Assembly (NCBI GenBank): GCA_044450465.1
Contig: JBIOJB010000118.1
Span: 1-8,418 of the forward strand
Reading direction: 5' to 3'
Origin: JBIOJB01 sp044450465
Lineage (GTDB): Bacteria > Chloroflexota > Dormibacteria > Dormibacterales > Dormibacteraceae
DNA: 8,418 nucleotides
Each line of letters begins with the position of its first letter. The stretch's first letter is position 1. Under the pieces are notes generated by a model. The model saw nothing but the letters and a program-made list of their open reading frames with translations, did no database searches and was not told the DNA's origin. Below are positions 1 to 6,441 of this stretch, one piece after another. The position numbers were made by a program, and so were the translations under genes.

Positions 1-1
1 C

Positions 2-595
2 ATGAAGGGCTGCTACGAGTGCGGCATCTGCGTCGCGGCGTGCCCCTCGGCACGCTTCTATGACTTCAGCCCTCGAAAGATCACTCAGGCCGTCGCCAGG
101 CAGGACGTGGACCTCGTATGGGAGCAGATGAACAAGGACGTCTGGGACTGCTCGCAGTGCTTCTCCTGCCTTCGCTGCCCGCGCGGCAACAACCCGGGCG
201 GAATCATCACGATCATGCGCGAGGTCGCGGTAAAGAACGGCCTGCACACCGCGAAGGAAGCCCTCGAAGGCTACGGCCGGATCATCTACAAGATCATGGG
301 CACCGGAACCCAGGTCTCCCCGGACATGATCCAGCCGGAGGCGTTCCCGGACTGGGGACCTGACACCAAGGAGATTTCCGGCCACCTTGAACTCTGGCGC
401 AAGGCTCTGCCACCGGAGACGCTCCACACCACGAGCACGGCCTGGGACGTGGACGACAAGACCCTGACCGAGCTCTACGTCATCTGGCACCTGAGCGGCG
501 TGCTCGACATGATCAAGTCGATCGACTCCGGACTGCACATGATCCTCGGCGACGTGATGGAGGAGCTGCTCGAGGAGCAGGGCTACCAGATCTGA
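2..595 (+). CDS. HdrC-like iron-sulfur subunit of an sHdr complex (probably 5' partial)
   Basis: This is a heterodisulfide-reductase subunit C-like ferredoxin protein, which would pass electrons inside the cytoplasmic sulfur-oxidizing sHdr complex. Two cysteine clusters are visible: C4-x2-C7-x2-C10-x3-C14-P, and C50-x2-C53-x2-C56-x2-C59-P followed by RGNNPGG. They should bind two [4Fe-4S] centres. The remaining ~135 residues are helical and cysteine-free. The first cysteine is only four residues from the ATG at position 2, and only one base precedes that ATG, so the true start may lie outside the window. The second cluster has one residue fewer before its last Cys than the usual CxxCxxCxxxCP. 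The stop overlaps the next start (TGATG, 593-597). The sHdr assignment, rather than methanogen-type Hdr, rests on the lbpA, lipoate-assembly and tauE neighbours. Whether it is sHdrC1 or sHdrC2 cannot be told. Confidence 0.8.
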   Translation: MKGCYECGICVAACPSARFYDFSPRKITQAVARQDVDLVWEQMNKDVWDCSQCFSCLRCPRGNNPGGIITIMREVAVKNGLHTAKEALEGYGRIIYKIMGTGTQVSPDMIQPEAFPDWGPDTKEISGHLELWRKALPPETLHTTSTAWDVDDKTLTELYVIWHLSGVLDMIKSIDSGLHMILGDVMEELLEEQGYQI

Positions 596-729
596 TGCGT
601 GACATGGCCACGCGCGAGGACGTTCTGTGGGTTCTCTCTTCGCTGCGCGACCCAGACCTCGGTCGCTTTGTGGTTTCCCTGGGAATGATCAAGGACCATC
701 GTCACCTGCGGGTGATCACAGTCCGATGA
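595..729 (+). pseudogene. Truncated DUF59/MIP18-type iron-sulfur assembly domain, 44 aa
   Basis: This small frame starts at an ATG overlapping the hdrC stop (TGATG) and ends at a TGA overlapping the next start (ATGA, 726-729). Its 44 residues carry the motif DPDLGRFVVSLGMIKD (residues 19-34), preceded by an EDVLWVLSSL helix. This is the conserved N-terminal half of the DUF59/MIP18 domain, found in SufT-like proteins and at the N-terminus of Mrp/ApbC iron-sulfur carriers. The second half, which normally holds the TTPACP-type cysteine motif, is absent, and I see no continuation in another frame. It may be a deletion remnant kept because it preserves translational coupling, or a genuine mini-protein. 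An iron-sulfur assembly factor would fit beside HdrC and two radical SAM enzymes. The domain match is confident; function is not. Confidence 0.65.
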
Positions 730-1592
730 GCCGACTCCCTGAACTGCGCGTGATCGACGCCGGCTGCGTGCCGCCCGCTCGGTCGCAGAGCCTGTGGCAC
801 GGCATCGCCTCCGCCATGCAACCTGGTGACCGGCCGGTGCTGTCGTTCTGCCGCCCGGCGGCGCCGTACGTCTGCATCGGTCTGCATCGCCGGCTCACAG
901 AGCTGGACCTGGTCGCGTGCTCGGAGATGGGCCTGCCCGTGTTTCGACGCCAGATCGGAGGCGGGCCCGTCTATTGCGATTCGGATCAGCTCTTTTTCCA
1001 GGTGACGATGCCGGCCCGCGGCGCGCCAGCATCGGTCGATCGCCTTTACAAGCAGTTGCTCGGGCCCGCGGTGCAGGCGCTGCGCACGCTCGGGCTCGAC
1101 GCGCACCTCGAGTGCGTCAACGAGATCGTGGTCGAGGACCGCAAGTTGAGTGGAACCGGGGCCGGCCGAATCGGCGAAGCGGTCACCGTCGTAGGTAATT
1201 TCATCTTCCGCTTTCCCCATGAGCTGATGGCGCGCGTGCTGGCGCTGCCTGATGGCGCCCGCGCCGAGTTCCTTCGACTCATGCGCCGGTACGTTTCCTC
1301 TCTCAGGGCGGAGGGGGCAACCGTCACGGTGGAAGAGGCCACCGCCGCTCTCGTCGAAGCGTTCGCGGAAGCTCTTGGGGCTCGGCCTGTCCCAGAAGAG
1401 CTGACAGCCGACGAAGCTCTTGCGATAGAGGTCTGGGAGCGGCGCTTCGCACACGATGGCTGGCTTCGCGGGCCCGAGTCACAGCCCCCAGCGGGGCGCA
1501 CCGTCAAGGTCCGCGCGGGCGTATGGCTGGTGGTCGCCAACGATGGTTCGTTCGAGGTGCAGCGTCAGGTCGAGGAGGCCATCGGTGCCTGA
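726..1592 (+). CDS. Lipoate-protein ligase / octanoyltransferase family protein (LplA-like)
   Basis: This 288-residue member of the biotin/lipoate ligase (BPL_LplA_LipB) fold would attach an octanoyl or lipoyl group to a lysine of a carrier protein, here most likely the adjacent LbpA. The substrate-binding motif RRQIGGGPVYCDSDQLFF lies at residues 74-91. The catalytic-lysine motif NEIVVEDRKLSGTG lies at 132-145 with K140. The usual YHD of lipoate ligases reads YCD (C84). A ~100-residue C-terminal extension follows the catalytic core. I chose the ATG at 726 because it overlaps the preceding stop (ATGA) and the family homology starts just after it. The frame is open upstream to 627, but that stretch reads the DUF59 remnant out of frame. 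A second ligase lies two genes downstream, so one of the two may act as a LipM-like octanoyltransferase; which one cannot be decided here. Confidence 0.8.
   Translation: MSRLPELRVIDAGCVPPARSQSLWHGIASAMQPGDRPVLSFCRPAAPYVCIGLHRRLTELDLVACSEMGLPVFRRQIGGGPVYCDSDQLFFQVTMPARGAPASVDRLYKQLLGPAVQALRTLGLDAHLECVNEIVVEDRKLSGTGAGRIGEAVTVVGNFIFRFPHELMARVLALPDGARAEFLRLMRRYVSSLRAEGATVTVEEATAALVEAFAEALGARPVPEELTADEALAIEVWERRFAHDGWLRGPESQPPAGRTVKVRAGVWLVVANDGSFEVQRQVEEAIGA
1573..1578 (+). promoter_or_regulatory. Ribosome binding site fixing the lbpA start
   Basis: A perfect AGGAGG lies six bases before the GTG at 1585. It sits inside the end of the ligase gene and supports the GTG over the ATG at 1456, whose extra 43 residues look like out-of-frame translation of the ligase. 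Confidence 0.7.
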
Positions 1593-2043
1593 AAGCTGGT
1601 TCGAGGTCGACGGTTACCGGCTCTGCGCCGACCGCTACTACGACGCCGAGCGACATCTCTGGGTCGAGCTTCGGCCGGGGACTCCGTTGGCGAGGGTCGG
1701 ATTCGATCCCCTTGGCCGGGAGACCAGCGGCGACATAGTCGAGGTCTCGCTGAGCGAGGTGGGCGTACATGTCAACCGGGGGAGCCCTTTCGGCAACGTC
1801 GAGGCGGCGAAGTTCGTCGGGCCGCTCCAGGCGCCGGTTTCCGGCTTCGTCCGCGGGCGCAACATGCAGGTGTTGGGCCGGCCAGGTGTGCTTAACGAAG
1901 ATCCGAACGAATCCTGGCTGGTCGAGCTCGAAATGACCGAAAGCTCGGAGTTGGCACTGCTGCTGACCGGCGAGGAAGACCTTCGCAAGTGGTTTGTGGC
2001 TGAGATCGAGCGCTTCAAGCGGCAGGGGTCTGTCGCCGAATGA
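1585..2043 (+). CDS. lbpA: Lipoate-binding protein of the sHdr pathway (GcvH-like LbpA)
   Basis: This 152-residue GcvH-like protein is the swinging-arm carrier of the sHdr sulfur-oxidation pathway, presenting lipoyl-bound sulfur to the complex. The biotinyl-lipoyl hammerhead is visible: HLWVEL at 24-29, the GDIVEVSLSEVG strand at 49-60, the modified-lysine turn GNVEAAKFVGPLQAPVSG at 70-87 with K76 as the predicted lipoylation site, and a C-terminal helix from the NEDP turn onward. Glycine-cleavage H proteins are usually 125-130 residues with an ES.K motif; this one is longer and reads EAAK. No gcvT or gcvP is nearby, whereas hdrC, ligases, radical SAM enzymes and tauE are, so a glycine-cleavage role is unlikely. 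The GTG start overlaps the ligase end by 8 bases and has an AGGAGG site. The end overlaps the next gene by ATGA. Confidence 0.87.
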   Translation: MPESWFEVDGYRLCADRYYDAERHLWVELRPGTPLARVGFDPLGRETSGDIVEVSLSEVGVHVNRGSPFGNVEAAKFVGPLQAPVSGFVRGRNMQVLGRPGVLNEDPNESWLVELEMTESSELALLLTGEEDLRKWFVAEIERFKRQGSVAE

Positions 2044-2993
2044 GCGTTGTGGCCTCCGAAACCAAGGGCCTGAAGCTACGCAGGGAACGTTTCGGCAACG
2101 CGATGGAGTTCTACGCGCCGGGTCTGAAACGCTGGCAGACGGCGGAGTGGCGGCTGCAGAAACACAACCGGTTCTTGCCCATCAGCGTCACCGGCACCGC
2201 CTGCGCCCTTCAGTGCGACCACTGCAAGACCCACGTTCTCGAGGGCATGGTCACGCTGCAGAAGGACACCGATCTCTTCGCCACCGCGCAGCGCCTCCAG
2301 GCGTCCGGAACGGAAGGGATCCTGGTTTCAGGCGGGTCCAACCGCACCGGTGGGGTGCCGCTCCTCCCTCACGTGAGCGCCATGCGGCGAGTGCGCGATG
2401 AACTTGGCATGCGCGTCATCGTCCACTCCGGGGTCGTCTCCCCACGGCTTGCGGAAGGGCTGGTGGAGGCGGGCGTCGACGGCGTGATGCTCGACATCAT
2501 CGGTGCCGATGAGACGATCCGCGAGGTCTATCACCTCGAGCTGACCGCGGACGACTTCGAGCGCTCACTGGCACTGCTCGCGGAGCGCGGACTTCGGATC
2601 ATCCCGCACATCGTCCTCGGCCTTCACTACGCGCGGCTCGTGGGCGAATGGAGGGCGCTCGACATGATCCGTCGCTATCCGGTCTCGACCCTCATCCTGG
2701 TCGTTCTAACGCCTCTGGTCGGAACGCCCATGGCCCACCTGAAGCCGCCGCCAATCGAAGACGTGGTGGAGTTCTTCGCAACCGCACGTCAGGCGATGCC
2801 CGACACAAAGGTGAACCTGGGTTGCGGGCGGCCAATGGGGAAGATGAAGCAGGAGATGGACCGCGCCGCAATCGACCACGGACTCAACGGAATCGCGTAT
2901 CCGGCCGACGGCGCCATCGAATACGCGCGTGAGCGCGGCCTGGAACCAGCCCTGTACGAGTACTGCTGCTCGTTGACATGGGCCAACGCATGA
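2040..2993 (+). CDS. Radical SAM sulfur-insertion enzyme, LipS1/LipS2 type (first of pair)
   Basis: This 317-residue radical SAM protein has its [4Fe-4S]/SAM motif C55-x3-C59-x2-C62 after a short N-terminal region. A partial TIM barrel follows, with SGGSNRTGG as the likely SAM-binding strand-loop. Near the C-terminus are GCGRPMG (C262) and a CC pair (309-310), candidate ligands for a second cluster. The LipS1/LipS2 pair, once annotated as biotin synthases, replaces classical LipA. In Thermococcus kodakarensis each holds two [4Fe-4S] clusters; LipS2 acts on the octanoyl substrate and LipS1 on the 8-mercaptooctanoyl one. Position between lbpA and an sLpl(AB)-type ligase, with a second radical SAM gene next, supports this role on LbpA. 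I cannot tell from sequence alone whether this is LipS1 or LipS2. The start overlaps the lbpA stop (ATGA, 2040-2043). Confidence 0.75.
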   Translation: MSVVASETKGLKLRRERFGNAMEFYAPGLKRWQTAEWRLQKHNRFLPISVTGTACALQCDHCKTHVLEGMVTLQKDTDLFATAQRLQASGTEGILVSGGSNRTGGVPLLPHVSAMRRVRDELGMRVIVHSGVVSPRLAEGLVEAGVDGVMLDIIGADETIREVYHLELTADDFERSLALLAERGLRIIPHIVLGLHYARLVGEWRALDMIRRYPVSTLILVVLTPLVGTPMAHLKPPPIEDVVEFFATARQAMPDTKVNLGCGRPMGKMKQEMDRAAIDHGLNGIAYPADGAIEYARERGLEPALYEYCCSLTWANA

Positions 2994-4102
2994 GCAGGTG
3001 GCGCTATCTGACCGACGACAGTGTTGGTGCCGCTGCCGGCCTTGCGGCAGACGAGGCTCTGATGCTTCGATACGGACGCGACGAGCAGCCGGATTCGGAG
3101 GCCACACTCCGCCTCTACACGTATCGGTCCCACTGCGCGCTTGTTGGTCGCTTCCAGAACCTGGAGGACGAGGTCGACCTCGAGGCCTGCGCCACGCGCG
3201 CTGTGCAGCACGGCCGGCGGCCGACCGGGGGCGGCGCCATCCTGATGGGTGGGGGCCAGCTGGGGGTTGCGGTCTGTACCCGTGCCCCGGCCGGCATCAC
3301 ACCAAAGGACCTCCTGCGCCGCTATGCCGGCGGTGTCATCGCCGGCCTGGCCCGCCTCGGCATCGACGCCGCCTTCAGGTCGAAGAACGATCTCCAGGTT
3401 GGAGGCCGCAAGATCGCAGGGCTGGGCCTGTACGTCGACGATCGTGGAGCGCTGCTGTTTCACACCAGCCTGCTCGCCGACCTCGATATCGCCCTAATGC
3501 TCGAAGTGTTGAAGATCCCCGGTGCGAAACTCTCGGACAAGGCTGTTGAGCGCGTCGCGGACCGGGTGACCACGGTGTCTCGCGAGCTCGGTTGTACCGT
3601 CACAGCGCTCGACATCCGTGACGAAGTGCGCGCCGGGTTCGCGAGCGCGCTCGAACTTGAGCTGTTCGGGGGAGAGATTGAGGTTACGGAGGCGGAGCGC
3701 AGGGATGCCCTCATCCGCGACAAGTACGCCGACCACGAATGGATCCATCAGCGCAGTCCGCTGGCAGACGCCCGCGGCACGGCCGGCCTCAAGACTCCAG
3801 AAGGGTTCGTGCGGGTGTATGTCGGAGTCCACGGGGACACGATCAAGAGTCTGCTGGTCGCCGGCGACTTCAACACACTGCCCACCGGCGTCTCGCGTTT
3901 GGAGGCGGCGCTGCGTTGGTCGCCTGCAGAGCCCGCGCAGATCACGGCGGTTTGCGAGCGTGAGCTAGGCCCGAGCGATCTGGGCGTTCCGGCCACAGAG
4001 GTGGCAGAAGCAATCTGGCAGGCAACCACACGGGCACTGGAGCGAGAGCGGGAAGCACATCCTGTCCGCGCCGAGGGCTCGTGCTACTTCCCAGAGCAAT
4101 GA
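2990..4102 (+). CDS. slpl(AB): Lipoate-protein ligase with fused LplB-like domain, sLpl(AB) type
   Basis: This 370-residue protein would load octanoate or lipoate onto LbpA using ATP. The N-terminal catalytic domain shows RRPTGGGAILMGGGQLG at residues 76-92 and KNDLQVGGRKIAGLG at 132-146, with K141 as the catalytic lysine. The C-terminal part carries an LplB-like accessory domain with GFVRVYVGVHGDTI and GDFN, followed by a LEAALRW helix. The large and accessory domains, separate in some archaeal ligases, are therefore in one chain, as in the sLpl(AB) proteins linked to sHdr clusters. I chose the ATG at 2990 because it forms an ATGA overlap with the previous stop; an in-frame ATG at 2978 would add four residues. 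The C-terminal segment ends in EGSCYFPEQ. The gene sits between the two radical SAM genes, as expected for one lipoate-assembly unit. Confidence 0.82.
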   Translation: MSRWRYLTDDSVGAAAGLAADEALMLRYGRDEQPDSEATLRLYTYRSHCALVGRFQNLEDEVDLEACATRAVQHGRRPTGGGAILMGGGQLGVAVCTRAPAGITPKDLLRRYAGGVIAGLARLGIDAAFRSKNDLQVGGRKIAGLGLYVDDRGALLFHTSLLADLDIALMLEVLKIPGAKLSDKAVERVADRVTTVSRELGCTVTALDIRDEVRAGFASALELELFGGEIEVTEAERRDALIRDKYADHEWIHQRSPLADARGTAGLKTPEGFVRVYVGVHGDTIKSLLVAGDFNTLPTGVSRLEAALRWSPAEPAQITAVCERELGPSDLGVPATEVAEAIWQATTRALEREREAHPVRAEGSCYFPEQ

Positions 4103-5265
4103 GAACTCCCCTTCCCGTCATTCAACCGGTAGTCGAGCCGCGGCGCAGCCCCGATTGGGTACGCATCAGCTACGCCAGTGCGGTCGCGCTTCGTTTCAAG
4201 TCGGGGCGGTTCACCCGCGACTTCGACTTCGGGGGCATGAACCTTCTGCTCAGCTACGACGAGGGTTGCCTGTCCGACTGCGGCTACTGCGGGCTGGCGC
4301 GGACTCGGCCCGGCCAGTACGAGGACAAGTCATTCATCCGAGTCGAGTGGCCCCTGGTCGAAACCGATGAGCTGGTGCGCCGTCTGGCCCGATATGAGGA
4401 CCGCCTCACGCGGTTGTGCATTTCGATGGTGACCCACGGCCACTCTTATCGCGACACGCTTGAGATCACCAAGCGCATTCGCGCCGGCGTCGCCACTCCA
4501 CTGTCGCTTCTGGTCGCGCCTCCCACGCTCAACGAGGATCGACTGAAAAATCTCAAGGAGGCCGGCGCCGACATCATCGGGATCGGGCTCGATGCGGTGA
4601 CCGAGGATCTGTTCCGCTCAATCCGTACGGAGGTGCCTCAGGGCGGCTTGCGCTGGGAACAGTACTGGCGGATCGTCGACGCAGCTCGTTGCATCTACGG
4701 ACCATGGCACGTGAACTGCCACACGCTCGTCGGTCTCGGCGAGTCCGACCGTGATCTCATGGCGATCTTCGAGCGCCTGCTCGACCGCCAGATTCACTCC
4801 TATCTCTTCTGCTTCAACCCAGAGCCGGACTCCCGCATGGGCACCAACCCGAAGTCCGACCTGACACGGTGGCGCCGCATTCAGCTGGCGAAGTTCCTGC
4901 TCGAGGAGCAGGGCCTGGACCGAAGCGCATTCAGGTACGACAAACAGGGAGGGCTTGTCACCGTCAGCGCGCCCTCTGGCCTGGTCGAGGAGACCATCGC
5001 AGACGGCTTTGCCTTCATGACCAACGGCTGCCCGGGCGCTGGCGGGGAACCCGGCTGCACGAGGCCGATGGGGAGCTGGCGTCCCAGCGAGGCACCGCGC
5101 GACTATCCGTGGCAGCCGACTTCGTCAGACCGGATCGAGATCCGAGCCCAACTGAACCTGGATGATCTCCTGCGACCCGGACCAGGTCCGACGCGGCCGA
5201 AGGAGCTATGCGCCCCACCGGTGGCCGGCCGGCCAACCCCGGGCGTGCGAGCCAAGCATCAGTAG
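4099..5265 (+). CDS. Radical SAM sulfur-insertion enzyme, LipS1/LipS2 type (second of pair)
   Basis: This 388-residue radical SAM protein has C57-x3-C61-x2-C64 (GCLSDCGYCG) after the strand GGMNLLLSYDE. A biotin-synthase-like barrel follows: SLLVAPPTLNEDRLKNLKEAGAD is read partly, then GIGLDAV, HTLVGLGESD and FNPEPDSRMG. Near the C-terminus C311 and C320 (CPGAGGEPGC) lead into TRPMG. They are candidate ligands for an auxiliary cluster that could donate sulfur, as reported for LipS1 and LipS2. It should insert one of the two sulfurs of the lipoyl arm on LbpA, with its partner two genes upstream doing the other. The ATG at 4099 overlaps the previous stop (ATGA); a GTG six codons upstream at 4081 is less likely. 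The last ~35 residues are Pro/Arg-rich and lie under the annotated start of tauE, so the true end of the fold may be earlier. Confidence 0.75.
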   Translation: MRTPLPVIQPVVEPRRSPDWVRISYASAVALRFKSGRFTRDFDFGGMNLLLSYDEGCLSDCGYCGLARTRPGQYEDKSFIRVEWPLVETDELVRRLARYEDRLTRLCISMVTHGHSYRDTLEITKRIRAGVATPLSLLVAPPTLNEDRLKNLKEAGADIIGIGLDAVTEDLFRSIRTEVPQGGLRWEQYWRIVDAARCIYGPWHVNCHTLVGLGESDRDLMAIFERLLDRQIHSYLFCFNPEPDSRMGTNPKSDLTRWRRIQLAKFLLEEQGLDRSAFRYDKQGGLVTVSAPSGLVEETIADGFAFMTNGCPGAGGEPGCTRPMGSWRPSEAPRDYPWQPTSSDRIEIRAQLNLDDLLRPGPGPTRPKELCAPPVAGRPTPGVRAKHQ

Positions 5266-6100
5266 ACCGAGGCGCTCCAACCCTCGGGTCGACGCAGCGA
5301 TCGGTGGAATCGCAGGCCTGGCGAGCGGCCTTTTGGGAGTCGGAGGAGGCTTCCTCCTCGTGCCACTGCAGGTCATGTGGTCGGGCACCGACCAGCGCCG
5401 GTCGAGCGGCACCTCATTGGCAGCGATCCTTCCCATCGCGCTGGTCGGATCAGTGATCTATTACTTCGGCAAGGTAGAGCCGCAGGTCGACCTGACCGTG
5501 GCCTTCTTCCTTGTGCTCGGCAGCGCAGTCGGAGCCTTCGTGGGCGCTCATGCGTCACGCACGGTCCCCGAGAACGCGCTCAAGATTCTTGTTGCGGTGC
5601 TGCTTGTGGTGGTCGGTTTGAAGGAGCTCCACGACGCGGTGTTCGGTGGCTCCGCCATCGCCGGCTCGGAGACTGGCGCCTTCGGCCTTGGACACTATCT
5701 CCTGATCACGGCGAGTGGCCTTGTGATAGGCGTGTTGAGCGGTCTTACCGGAGTCGGCGGCGGCGTCTTCATAGTTCCAACTCTGGTTTTGGTTTTCGGG
5801 TTGGCCCAACGAGTCGCCCAGGGTACCTCCTTGCTGGCGATTCTGCCGACGGCAGCGGTCGGCGCCATCACGCACTATCGCCACGGCAACGTGGACGTGC
5901 ATGCAGCGGGCTGGATCGCTGTCGCGGGAGTGCCCGCGGCTCTTGTCGGCGCTGCGCTCGCGCTCTGGCTGCCGGTTCGGATTCTGGCTGGATCATTCGG
6001 CCTGTTCCTGATCTTTGCGGCGATCCGAACCTGGCCACGGCGCAAGCGGTTGGCTTTGGTGCAAGGTGGACCTGACCAATCCATTGAGGCCAAGAAGTAA
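5162..6100 (+). CDS. tauE: TauE/SafE family sulfite exporter (start uncertain)
   Basis: This integral membrane protein of the TauE/SafE family would export sulfite made by the sHdr pathway. It shows the family's internal duplication: GLLGVGGGFLLVP in the first half and GLTGVGGGVFIVP in the second, each followed by a TSLAAILP/TSLLAILP helix. About eight hydrophobic segments are visible, ending in a basic WPRRKR tail. Homology begins at NPRVDAAIGG, near position 5278, giving ~270 residues as usual for the family. The only ATG, GTG or TTG in this frame before that point is the ATG at 5162, which overlaps the radical SAM gene by 104 bases and adds ~40 Arg/Pro-rich residues of doubtful reality. 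An AGGAG followed closely by ATG (5201-5210) is in the wrong frame. A non-standard start or a one-base indel is possible. The stop overlaps a following ATG (TAATG). Confidence 0.8.
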   Translation: MISCDPDQVRRGRRSYAPHRWPAGQPRACEPSISRPRRSNPRVDAAIGGIAGLASGLLGVGGGFLLVPLQVMWSGTDQRRSSGTSLAAILPIALVGSVIYYFGKVEPQVDLTVAFFLVLGSAVGAFVGAHASRTVPENALKILVAVLLVVVGLKELHDAVFGGSAIAGSETGAFGLGHYLLITASGLVIGVLSGLTGVGGGVFIVPTLVLVFGLAQRVAQGTSLLAILPTAAVGAITHYRHGNVDVHAAGWIAVAGVPAALVGAALALWLPVRILAGSFGLFLIFAAIRTWPRRKRLALVQGGPDQSIEAKK

Positions 6101-6102
6101 TG

Positions 6103-6360
6103 AGCGCGCGACCGCAAATCACCGAATACTTCGCAGGAGCTGGTCACACGCCGCTCAACCGATCGCCTTTCCAGAGCAGGTATCCCTCTCGCATCTTCTT
6201 CACCGGGGTAGGGAAGACCGAGCCACGACGCCGTCGATCCGAGCGAGCCGTTTCATGTAGTAATTCGTGTAGTCCGCGGCCCTGTATTGGCTCGGATTTG
6301 GCCCCCGAAACTAGACCCGTCTTGCGAGAGTCACCTTCTGCTCCATTCGTACAGCAGCGC
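6103..6360. other. Gene-poor stretch between tauE and the junction
   Basis: A frame runs from the ATG overlapping the tauE stop (6100) to 6426, but its 108 residues match no family I know and become Arg/Cys/Ser-rich after the first ~20, so I do not call a gene. On the - strand a 36-residue open stretch (6200-6310) reads DYTNYYMKRLARIDGVVARS, vaguely like the end of an Lrp/AsnC regulator. Both would fit decayed debris. No hairpin with a T-run is seen after tauE. Confidence 0.4.
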
Positions 6361-6420
6361 CGGTGCGAAACCGTGCTAATTGGTGACACTCGGTGCTACT
6401 CAGTGAACTCAGGTCGCCAT
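6361..6420. repeat. Tandem 10-bp direct repeats next to the tRNA fragment
   Basis: Six consecutive 10-base units read CGGTGCGAAA, CCGTGCTAAT, TGGTGACACT, CGGTGCTACT, CAGTGAACTC and AGGTCGCCAT. GTG is invariant at positions 3-5 of the first five, and the consensus is CGGTGCTACT; the sixth is degenerate. The spacing is one helical turn. The last clear unit ends 31 bases before the tRNA-Asn 3' fragment. Arrays like this beside an att core suggest arm-type integrase or excisionase binding sites, which is inference. Confidence 0.55.
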
Positions 6421-6441
6421 TTCTGAACGGGGCGCAGCGAT

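Noticed and set aside
706..755. Direct repeat CTGCG(G/C)GTGATC flanking the DUF59 end and ligase start, as a deletion scar
   Set aside because: The match is only 11 of 12 bases in GC-rich coding DNA and could be chance; not enough to claim a deletion mechanism.
702..1454. 250-residue open frame on the - strand opposite the first ligase
   Set aside because: It is a GC-rich shadow: no recognisable motif, and the + strand carries clear ligase motifs.
5377..6075. 232-residue + strand frame inside tauE
   Set aside because: It reads as Arg/Ser/Gly-rich noise while the overlapping frame has the duplicated TauE motifs and membrane helices.
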